64,000 nucleotides of DNA from NCBI GenBank assembly GCA_040219275.1, contig JAVJSU010000024.1, positions 1 through 64,000 on the forward strand, read 5' to 3'. The notes under the pieces were generated by a model. It worked only from the letters and a program-made list of their open reading frames with translations, ran no database searches and was not told where the DNA came from. The stretch's first letter is position 1. Each line of letters opens with the position of its first letter. The position numbers were made by a program, and so were the translations under genes. This DNA comes from JAVJSU01 sp040219275 (GTDB taxonomy: Bacteria > Chloroflexota > Anaerolineae > Aggregatilineales > Phototrophicaceae). Below are positions 57,182-64,000 of the stretch, one piece after another.

Positions 57182-59764
57182 CTACTCCAATAACGGCAAG
57201 ACGAAGCCGAACGTACTGCCTTCGCCGTAGACGCTCTCGAAGATCATCTGCCCTTTGTGACGCTCGATGATATTTTTGACGAGGTGCAAGCCCAAGCCCG
57301 TGCCTTCAATGTTGCGCGTCTCGCTGGTCTTGGCGCGATAAAACGGTTGGAAGAGGCGTTGTTGTTGATCTTCCGGGATGCCATAGCCACTATCCTGCAC
57401 AGTAAACGTCACATCACTCTCTTGTTGTATCAGCGACACGGTGACCTTCCCGCTACTCGGCGTGTATTTTATGGCGTTGTTGATGAGGTTGGTGATCGCC
57501 TCGTAAAGTTGCGTATGATCGCCCCGTATGTTCACCACAGACGGCGCGTCAATGTGTGCGGTGAAGGTCTGCGACTTGGCGTGCGCCTGACGCTCATATT
57601 CATCCATCGCCTGCTTCACATAGGGCAGTAAATCTAACTGACGATACTCGCCGGAATCCACCTTCGCCATCTGTTCGATGCGCTCTAAGGAGAGGATGTC
57701 GTCGATCATGCGGTTCATGCGTCGCCCGGAACTCAGCATCGTGTCCAGATAATCTTTATGATCCTGACTCAGCATCTCGATGTCCATTTCCATTAACTCA
57801 AGATGTCCGGTGATCGCCAGTAGCGGATTTTTGAGATCATGTGCGGCAATGCGGATCATATCGGTTTTCAGTTGCTCAAGGCGGCGCACCTGATGATAGA
57901 GTTGTTGCGTTTCAAGGCGTTGCGTTTGCTCACCCTGATAGAGGCGGGCATTATCAATATCCACCGCCACACGGCTGGCAAGAATCTGCATAAATTGGAA
58001 CACATCTTCGTCAAAGCGTTCCGGCTTATCCGTTTCGAGGTTAATCAGACCTGTTAGCGCGTCCTGTGCGATGAGCGGAATGACCATCTGTGCCTGTGTG
58101 CTTTCCAGATAGCCGACATAATCCGGCTCTAAACTCACATCCAGCGCCAGCACCGGTTCTAAGGTTCGCATCACGCGTCCGGTAATGCCATTTTGGGGCG
58201 AGAGCATCACATCCTGCGGATAGTTGCCCATCATCGTGACGACGCGCATCATCGTCCCCTGCTTAAGCGCGATGAATCCCGCCCTCCCACCACTCAACCG
58301 GAGCGCCGCATCCAGCGCCATAATCATGACCTGCTCGGTGTCTAGCGTGGTGCTGATCTCTTCGGAGAGTTGGCGCATGACGTTCAACTGTCCGATGCGC
58401 TTTTCCATCTCGTGTTCGATCTCTTTACGTTCGGTGATGTCCCGCAAAATCGACATATAGAGCGTGCGATCACCATCTTTGATCGGCGCTTGTGTGACCT
58501 CTACCTCGCGCCGTTCCCCGGTGGGGCTGATGACCGGCACTTCAAAGCGATCACCGAGGTTGACCTTACCGTTTTGGCGTTCGTCTGGCTGTAATTCGAA
58601 CGATTTTAGGGTCAGTAATGCCTCACGCGAATAGCCGAATAAACGCTCCGCCGCGGGATTTGCGTCGATGATCTGTTCGTCTTCGGTTTCTATGGTGATG
58701 GCATCCTGCGCCTGCGTGAACAGGGCTTCGTAGCGCAGTTGTGATTGTTGCGCGGAACGACTCTCGGTAATGTCGCGCAAAATGAGCACCGAACTTGTTT
58801 GCTTCCGTCGCCAATTTTTGATGGGTGCAACCCGAACTTCATACCATCTGCCTTCATGCGCCATCTCGGATTGATTATCTTCGGAAAGCTGTTCAGGAAA
58901 GTTTTTGATTATGGATGTGATGTGATTGCCGACCGGATTTTCGGTAGGATAAAATATCTTACGAAATGCCGGATTTGCCGCGATGATGCGCCGTTGGGTA
59001 TCTATCACCATCACACTATCGGGGATGTTGTTCATGATGACATCATAGGCAATCGGCACGACATCCAGCACACCCAGACGCAAAAATCCAAACGCCAGAA
59101 TCATGCTACTCGCCGCCGTTAAGATCAGGGGCAGAACCAACTCAAGGTCAGTATTGTTGTTGCCAAATAGCTCACTGATGATCGGCTCACCGAGGAAGAT
59201 CACCAGAATGGCGAAGATGATGCTCACGGTTTGATAGCGATAGGTGCGATAGAAATTTTGCATCGGCAATAAGAGCAGGGCAATGCCGAGCAACATCTCC
59301 ATCGGCAAAAATAAGCTGAGGAGCACATGCCCGCGCACGAAATTCGCCGTGAACGGGGTGAAGGATTCGCCTACGCCGAGGTGTGGAGTGTTCCACAACA
59401 GATGATGCCAGTCATTCGTCAGCAAAATTACGATAATGGCAATATGCACCGCAGATAGGAAGGTGATTGGACGCGGTGAGAGCCATTGTTGCTGTCCGGT
59501 ATATTGCAAGGCGAATACCAGCCAGATCAGCGGAATCAGCGCGGTGCAAATATAGCGTAGACGGAACCACGCCCGCGTGAGTGCCAGATCACCACTACTG
59601 AGTTCCATCGCGTAAAACAACGTCCAAGCCGCCACCGCCAGCATCAACATAGAAAACGCCAATGCGCCCGCAGTCTCCCGACGTTGCCAGCTTAAATATG
59701 CCAACCAGAGTTGGACGATAATCGCTGTAACCATCAATAGTGGATAGAGGGTTGCCCATTCCAT
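57182..59764 (-). CDS. Large sensor histidine kinase: 7TM, PAS-PAS-GAF-HisKA-HATPase
   Basis: 860 residues. Residues 1-225 hold seven hydrophobic helices of the histidine-kinase 7TM N-terminal type. PAS domains lie at about 230-340 (VMVIDTQRRIIAANPAFRKI) and 345-460 (DAITIETEDEQIIDANPAAE), GAF at about 475-620 and HisKA His in IAAHDLKNPLLAI near 644. HATPase at about 740-860 has intact N (NLINNAIKYTP) and G boxes (GYGIPEDQQ, GTGLGLHLVKNI). It should sense membrane and internal cues and phosphorylate a response regulator not encoded next to it. Confidence 0.93.
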   Translation of the reverse strand: MEWATLYPLLMVTAIIVQLWLAYLSWQRRETAGALAFSMLMLAVAAWTLFYAMELSSGDLALTRAWFRLRYICTALIPLIWLVFALQYTGQQQWLSPRPITFLSAVHIAIIVILLTNDWHHLLWNTPHLGVGESFTPFTANFVRGHVLLSLFLPMEMLLGIALLLLPMQNFYRTYRYQTVSIIFAILVIFLGEPIISELFGNNNTDLELVLPLILTAASSMILAFGFLRLGVLDVVPIAYDVIMNNIPDSVMVIDTQRRIIAANPAFRKIFYPTENPVGNHITSIIKNFPEQLSEDNQSEMAHEGRWYEVRVAPIKNWRRKQTSSVLILRDITESRSAQQSQLRYEALFTQAQDAITIETEDEQIIDANPAAERLFGYSREALLTLKSFELQPDERQNGKVNLGDRFEVPVISPTGERREVEVTQAPIKDGDRTLYMSILRDITERKEIEHEMEKRIGQLNVMRQLSEEISTTLDTEQVMIMALDAALRLSGGRAGFIALKQGTMMRVVTMMGNYPQDVMLSPQNGITGRVMRTLEPVLALDVSLEPDYVGYLESTQAQMVIPLIAQDALTGLINLETDKPERFDEDVFQFMQILASRVAVDIDNARLYQGEQTQRLETQQLYHQVRRLEQLKTDMIRIAAHDLKNPLLAITGHLELMEMDIEMLSQDHKDYLDTMLSSGRRMNRMIDDILSLERIEQMAKVDSGEYRQLDLLPYVKQAMDEYERQAHAKSQTFTAHIDAPSVVNIRGDHTQLYEAITNLINNAIKYTPSSGKVTVSLIQQESDVTFTVQDSGYGIPEDQQQRLFQPFYRAKTSETRNIEGTGLGLHLVKNIIERHKGQMIFESVYGEGSTFGFVLPLLE

Positions 59765-59839
59765 ACAGCGTGTGTTCCTTGTGTGTTACTTATTTAGTGA
59801 TGTTACGCAAAAATAATCTATCAGGATATTTAACTTGTA

Positions 59840-59972
59840 AGCAGTAAACGACGGTCAGTAAGTCAGTATTTCAGTGGGTCAGTATTTCAGTAAATCAGCA
59901 AAAACATTCATTGCACGTTGGCAGTAGGTGCTTTCTGACAAACTGAATACCTGACAAACTGACTTACTCATA
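59840..59972. repeat. Intergenic hairpin repeat of TCAGTA-type words
   Basis: GTAAGTCAGTATTTCAGTGG and further copies of GTCAGTATTTCAGT face CTGAATACCTGACAAACTGA on the other side, giving a long imperfect hairpin. The rest of the 440-base gap before the next gene shows no coding potential. Confidence 0.55.
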
Positions 59973-60208
59973 TTTGTGCATCTACTTCATACCCAACATC
60001 ATCCTAATAGTTACTCTGCGTAACGTCCGTTATTCATTCCCGCGTTCATAATTGATCCTGTGTAACCGCCACCGCATCAGGTGACACGAGTACACACGTT
60101 ACCTTGATCTTTAGATATCTAAAGCGTTCATTTACTTATACCCTCATTTTAGCACCAAATGACGATATTCACTCTGCGCGCTGATAATCGGAAGTATCAA
60201 CCTTCCCG

Positions 60209-60607
60209 CTAAAGGTTATTTTGTTGCCATTCCATTAATAGCGCGTGTAACGCATCCTCTGATTCAACAAAACGTATAACCCCGTCAGATGTTGCAATGC
60301 TCTGGTCACTGCTCATGTGCAACGACTCAAAACCATAGTCCGGCAAGCCAATAACCACCGCCCGTCCTGTCAAATTGGGATGGCTTCTTTTGCCGAAAGT
60401 GCGGATGTGTGCGGGCAAACCGGAAGGCATCGTCGTCCGCGTGCTACCCCGCAGGTCGATGATGCTATCCACCTGTTGATCGTGTCCGTGCAGAGTAAAG
60501 AGCGATCCGCGCACGCAGGTATGATAATCTTTCCAATTCCAATCGCCTTCCGCCTGATAGCGCAGGGCTGTTTTTGACTCATCATGCCATACAAAGGTAA
60601 ACGGCAT
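60209..60607 (-). CDS. Small STAS/SpoIIAA-like protein
   Basis: 132 residues from the ATG with AAGGA upstream; a Met 15 codons earlier lacks a site. The sequence (FVWHDESKTALRYQAEGDWN, VDSIIDLRGSTRTTMPSGLP, GRAVVIGLPDYGFESLHM, ALHALLMEWQ) alternates strands and helices as in SpoIIAA/STAS-like proteins. It resembles the gene at 60929 in size and order of elements. Role unknown; such proteins often bind partners in signalling. Confidence 0.5.
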   Translation of the reverse strand: MPFTFVWHDESKTALRYQAEGDWNWKDYHTCVRGSLFTLHGHDQQVDSIIDLRGSTRTTMPSGLPAHIRTFGKRSHPNLTGRAVVIGLPDYGFESLHMSSDQSIATSDGVIRFVESEDALHALLMEWQQNNL

Positions 60608-60666
60608 CCGTTTTATCCTTAAATTAACTTGAATTCTGTTTAAGTTGAACATTTGTGAAAATAGCT

Positions 60667-60750
60667 TTTAGCCGTTAGCTTTTAGCCGTTAGCTTTTGGC
60701 TTTTAGTTTGAAAAAACAATGCTTTTGCTAAAAGCTAAGAGCCAAAAGCT
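60667..60750. repeat. Tandem and inverted intergenic repeat (TTAGCCGTTAGCTTT)
   Basis: Two tandem units containing TTAGCCGTTAGCTTTTAGCC-like words are followed by AGCTTTTGGCTTTTAG and its complement CTAAAAGCT..AGCCAAAAGCT, forming a long hairpin. Confidence 0.7.
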
Positions 60751-60928
60751 CCGATAGTCAAGCTGTTTTGCCTTGAAACGACTGTCATTTATGATCGTTT
60801 GCTTCTCCAGAACTGACGTTAAATTATTTTATGACGTTTACATAATTTTAGCAGAAGATGACGCGGGAGATGTCAGAGGAGGGTAAAGAAACCGGGCACG
60901 GAGCAATCCCCATGCCCGAAACAGCAGG

Positions 60929-61330
60929 TTAAGCGGTGGGTTGCTTTTCGTTGAAGGCGGCGATTTGCACGCGGGCGGTTTTCAGCGCAAGGTCAAAATC
61001 CGTGACCAATCCCAGTTCAACCCCACGCGTTTGCATGTTGTTCCGCATAAAGTTCAGCCATGTGGTTTTGCCCACGAGGATGACATTAATGCGCGGGTCG
61101 CCGGTGGTCGCGCCGGATCGTTCTGCCGCCACTTTGACGGTCTGCATCATTTCCGGCAGGGTAGAATCGGCTTCACGGGCATCGGTGATGCGGTAAATAA
61201 TCGCATCATCGTCGTTAATCAATTCGGTACTCCGGCGAAAGACCTCTAACGCGTCTTCGGCGGTAAATTTACCTGTCAGGGTTGCAACCAGAATCGGTTC
61301 ATCTGGCAAGCGTTGTACAGTTGCGGGCAT
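60929..61330 (-). CDS. Small STAS/SpoIIAA-like protein
   Basis: 133 residues. Pattern: VQRLPDEPILVATLTGKFTA, IIYRITDAREADSTLPEMMQ, PRINVILVGKTTWLNFMRNN, TDFDLALKTARVQIAAF. It fits the alternating strand-helix layout of SpoIIAA/STAS-like proteins. Possibly a paralog of the gene at 60209. No membrane segment. Confidence 0.5.
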   Translation of the reverse strand: MPATVQRLPDEPILVATLTGKFTAEDALEVFRRSTELINDDDAIIYRITDAREADSTLPEMMQTVKVAAERSGATTGDPRINVILVGKTTWLNFMRNNMQTRGVELGLVTDFDLALKTARVQIAAFNEKQPTA

Positions 61331-61466
61331 TGCGTATCAACTCCATTTGAATTTACTTTGTTATGCTGTATTACTTTAAATGAAATTTACTGAAATAAGT
61401 GTTAAGAGTTATCATGGCGCATAACGGTATTGCAGAGGCGGAGATCGTTATTCAACTATACTGAAC

Positions 61467-62228
61467 TTATTCAAGGTATTCGGTATGAATCACCACATCA
61501 TCGCGGAAAACCGTAATGATGGCGACACCGTCGCCTTCGCTAATCTCCCACCTGATTTGATCGGGTGTGTCGAAAATATCGCCGGAATCCGTGGCTATCA
61601 ACCGAAGCAGGTCGCAATTAAAGCCGCTGGAATTGCAAGCATACAAATACACATATGAAGTAGTAAAAAGCTCATCAAACGTAAGCAGATGATATGTTTT
61701 CGAGTTGATCGTCGCGCGCTCACGAAGGGTGTAGAGATCAAGAAATGTACCTGCGCCTGTTGTGCCGATGATGGCTGTTGTTGTTGCCAGAATCAAAAGC
61801 GTCAGGCTTTGTGGCAGAGACAAAACTTGACGATCATATATGCGTAATGATAGTAACTTGGATGCATACAGCAAGAAACCTACGCCAAATGCTGACATAC
61901 CCACCAAACTAGCCAAGATAACCGTCATATGCCCAAAAGTAGCGTGTTCGTTGGACAGAATCAACACACCGAATGCCAAAATTGGCATGGCAAGTAACAA
62001 GTAGCCGGACACATTTCGCGTACGATTAATACCGTAGGTAATCGCTCCCAACCACACCACGACAAGAAAAAGTATTATAAGTAGGGTCAGGCGCTGATAA
62101 GTTTCCAGCAGTCCATAAGCATCTAAGAGGAAAAAAGTAGCAAGTCCGGCAGGGGGCAGAAATACCAGCACCGACAGCGCAAAAATTCCTTTCGGGGCAG
62201 GCGTTTGAGCGGGTGTGTCGTTGGTCAT
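61467..62228 (-). CDS. Membrane protein, paralog of the upstream gene
   Basis: 253 residues. Five hydrophobic segments in the first 165 residues (FALSVLVFLPPAGLATFFLL, LTLLIILFLVVVWLGAITYG, LLLAMPILAFGVLILS, ILASLVGMSAFGVGFLLYAS, LTLLILATTTAIIGTTGAGT) are followed by an extracytoplasmic beta-rich tail (YHLLTFDELFTTSYVYLYAC, FNCDLLRLIATDSGDIFDTP). The upstream gene has the same plan and a similar tail with paired Cys. Function unknown. Confidence 0.7.
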   Translation of the reverse strand: MTNDTPAQTPAPKGIFALSVLVFLPPAGLATFFLLDAYGLLETYQRLTLLIILFLVVVWLGAITYGINRTRNVSGYLLLAMPILAFGVLILSNEHATFGHMTVILASLVGMSAFGVGFLLYASKLLSLRIYDRQVLSLPQSLTLLILATTTAIIGTTGAGTFLDLYTLRERATINSKTYHLLTFDELFTTSYVYLYACNSSGFNCDLLRLIATDSGDIFDTPDQIRWEISEGDGVAIITVFRDDVVIHTEYLE

Positions 62229-62309
62229 TGATCCACTTTCGCCAATTTCAACATTACTTTCATTTTATACCACAAGCCCCTTTAAGGGATAATCACCACC
62301 AAACGAAAC

Positions 62310-63047
62310 TCAATCCTCTGCGCTCAATATTTCAGTGAGAATGACGGACGACCCAACAGAAAATTCCAGCGTTTCACCGCTTACATCTACACGATATTCA
62401 CTGAATGGTGACTTCACCCCGCCGAAATAAATCTGCCTACAGAGGATGCCGCGTGTGTCACATCTATATAAAGCAATACTCGGTCCATAAATCTGATTCG
62501 AATTCCCGACAAGATAATACGTTCGGTCAGAAAATGAGTGTCTTTCTACCACTTCGTAGCCTTGAATCATGTAGCCCAGAATCAAAAATATCGTCAATGC
62601 AAATGTGAGCGAAGCCGCAAAAAAGAACCACCAGTTATTCACAGTATTGTTTTGTTGAGAGTATGTTCTCCTGATTTGTAAGCCAGACAGGACAAGGACT
62701 AAAGTGGTAAATGGTCCCACGCACACACTCACAGTAGCCAATGACTCATATATTGAGTTGTTGGTGTTTAACAACGAAATGATTAATGCACCGATACCAA
62801 GTAACGCGACTAAAGCGGAGAAAAACCAGAAATTACGTGACTTAAAAATGTAGATGGCGCTAGATATAACGAACAATCCTGCCAGCGACACAAGTCCGGC
62901 GGGGATCAATTGTTGAAAAGGTTCGAGCAAACGATAGGGATTAAACACCATAAACAGGAAGAGACTCGCCGGAAACACTAACACACAGGAGATGAGAAGG
63001 TATATCAAGAGTTGAGGCTTTGATTGACTTGAAGCGTCAATTTCCAT
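62310..63047 (-). CDS. Membrane protein, paralog of the downstream gene
   Basis: 245 residues. Five hydrophobic segments (LLIYLLISCVLVFPASLFLF, LIPAGLVSLAGLFVISSAIY, FFSALVALLGIGALIISLL, VCVGPFTTLVLVLSGLQI, FFAASLTFALTIFLILGYMI) are followed by a soluble tail (RTYYLVGNSNQIYGPSIALY, CDTRGILCRQIYFGG) with a Cys pair placed as in the neighbour. Function unknown; tandem paralogs by gene duplication. Confidence 0.7.
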   Translation of the reverse strand: MEIDASSQSKPQLLIYLLISCVLVFPASLFLFMVFNPYRLLEPFQQLIPAGLVSLAGLFVISSAIYIFKSRNFWFFSALVALLGIGALIISLLNTNNSIYESLATVSVCVGPFTTLVLVLSGLQIRRTYSQQNNTVNNWWFFFAASLTFALTIFLILGYMIQGYEVVERHSFSDRTYYLVGNSNQIYGPSIALYRCDTRGILCRQIYFGGVKSPFSEYRVDVSGETLEFSVGSSVILTEILSAED

Positions 63048-63134
63048 AAACCAAACACCCCATATTTATCACAGAAATCCCATTGTATAGCACAACCCCA
63101 ATTTAAGGATAACCGTAAACGAGAGGAGCAAAAA

Positions 63135-64000
63135 ATGTTCAACTGGTTGTCATCTTTGTTTTCACGTCAGGAGAAGGCGGGATTTCGTCCCGCGCCGCAC
63201 ATTCAACCCGTCGCTGTGCATCAAGGCTACGCGATGGGCAACACACTCGAAGGGCGTGATCCGGCGGGGGTGTATGCCTCGTCAAGCTGGGTCTATCTCG
63301 CCGTTAATCGCATCACAGAAGCCGCCGCGCTCGTGCCGTCGCAGGTCTATCGTCTGGACGGGGAGCAACGTGTCGCCATCGAACGTCATCCGGTGGAGGA
63401 TTTGCTGGATGCACCCAACCCGTTCATGAGTCGCTTTGAACTCATCGAGCAGACCGTCGGCATGTTGGAACTGACGGGTAACGCCTACTGGTTTCTGGCA
63501 GGTGATGGGCGCGGTCAGCCGTCACAAATCTGGACTCTGCGCCCTGATCGCGTGACGATTGTGCCTGATCCGGTCAATTTTGTGCGCGGCTACGTCTACG
63601 AAATCGACGGTCAGCGCATCCCGCTCGAAGCGCGTGAGGTCATCCACTTCAAACGCTGGCATCCGGCGAATGATTTTTACGGCTTATCCGCCCTCGAAGC
63701 GGCACGGCTGACCATCAGTAGTGATCGGGCGATGGCGCAGTGGAATCACAATACCTTCGGGCGCGATAACGGTGTTCCGGCGGGGATCGTCAACATCAAA
63801 GAGCATATCAGCGATAGTGATTTTGAGCGCATCAAACGCGAATGGCGACAGAGCTACGGCGGACCGCAACGCAAAACGGCATTTCTGCGTGGCGGCAATG
63901 TTGAATGGCACAATCTTGGACTGAGCCACACCGATCTCGACTTTTTGCAGGGACGGCGGGCGCATCGGGACGAAATCCTGAACATTTTCGGGATTCCGGT
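63135..64000 (+). CDS. Phage portal protein, HK97 family (runs off window)
   Basis: 288 codons are visible, with GAGAGGAGC before the ATG. HK97-portal motifs are clear: SSWVYLAVNRITEAAALVPS, HPVEDLLDAPNPFMSRFELI, LTGNAYWFLAGDGRGQPSQI, LRPDRVTIVPDPVNFVRGY, REVIHFKRWHPANDFYGLSA and DFLQGRRAHRDEILNIFGIP. Portal rings form the DNA gate of the capsid. It follows host membrane-protein genes on the other strand and is at least 43 kb from the capsid gene in this window, although in HK97-type phages the two are neighbours. Confidence 0.92.
   Translation, partial: MFNWLSSLFSRQEKAGFRPAPHIQPVAVHQGYAMGNTLEGRDPAGVYASSSWVYLAVNRITEAAALVPSQVYRLDGEQRVAIERHPVEDLLDAPNPFMSRFELIEQTVGMLELTGNAYWFLAGDGRGQPSQIWTLRPDRVTIVPDPVNFVRGYVYEIDGQRIPLEAREVIHFKRWHPANDFYGLSALEAARLTISSDRAMAQWNHNTFGRDNGVPAGIVNIKEHISDSDFERIKREWRQSYGGPQRKTAFLRGGNVEWHNLGLSHTDLDFLQGRRAHRDEILNIFGIP

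Overview
The window looks like a chromosomal segment of a filamentous or otherwise complex Chloroflexota bacterium, probably Anaerolineae-like. This is inferred from gene content and style: TIR-NACHT-FGE proteins, many PAS/GAF sensor kinases, a KamA aminomutase, a DUF1697 protein, pentapeptide proteins and mid-GC DNA. No rRNA or other firm taxonomic marker is present.

Bases 1 to about 19,944 are an accessory island. It opens with a cut-off tyrosine recombinase. Then come three giant conflict proteins (helical or unknown N-terminus, TIR, NACHT, FGE/C-lectin C-terminus) and a stand-alone EF-Tu domain II/III protein. The C-terminal ends of the giant proteins carry the signature of diversity-generating retroelement (DGR) variable regions, and the C-terminal stump of a reverse transcriptase lies between two of them, so this is a decayed DGR locus. 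Mobile-element genes follow: an HNH-AP2 endonuclease, a tyrosine recombinase, a replication initiator with four internal iterons (lambda O-like layout), a membrane protein, an XRE regulator and a large serine recombinase. Eleven copies of a 14-bp hairpin, CGTCTTRYAAGACG and close variants, are scattered here, some inside genes in frame. I found none in the other 46 kb.

The serine recombinase abuts a headless HK97-type major capsid gene, so the island appears to have inserted into that gene. After it comes an AT-rich three-gene operon of unknown function.

From 23 to 64 kb the window is mostly ordinary chromosome: an N-formylglutamate amidohydrolase/QEGLA/glutathione synthase-like operon, a Ser/Thr kinase, vapBC, a D-Ala-D-Ala ligase-like enzyme, receivers, lysine 2,3-aminomutase, two large sensor kinases, a TetR/DUF2568/metallo-beta-lactamase operon, a K+/H+ antiporter with its regulator, VOC, DUF1697 and pentapeptide proteins, and a DUF1089 protein. 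Interspersed among these, always on the + strand and mostly with their own ribosome-binding sites or terminators, are phage structural genes: capsid, head-tail connector, tail terminator, tail hub, tail tip, a holin-like protein and portal. This dispersed set may be a fragmented prophage or a split gene-transfer-agent-like system.

A TROVE (Ro60/Rsr) gene at 41.4-43.0 kb is preceded on the same strand by about 580 bases of tRNA-like sequence. One unit becomes a perfect tRNA-Lys(UUU) if a 57-nt insertion is removed. Another, 54 nt long, has acceptor, D and T arms but no anticodon arm. These are candidate Y RNAs or unusual interrupted tRNAs. The most novel leads are this Ro/tRNA-like array, the dispersed phage gene set, the DGR-scarred TIR-NACHT cluster and the palindrome family.
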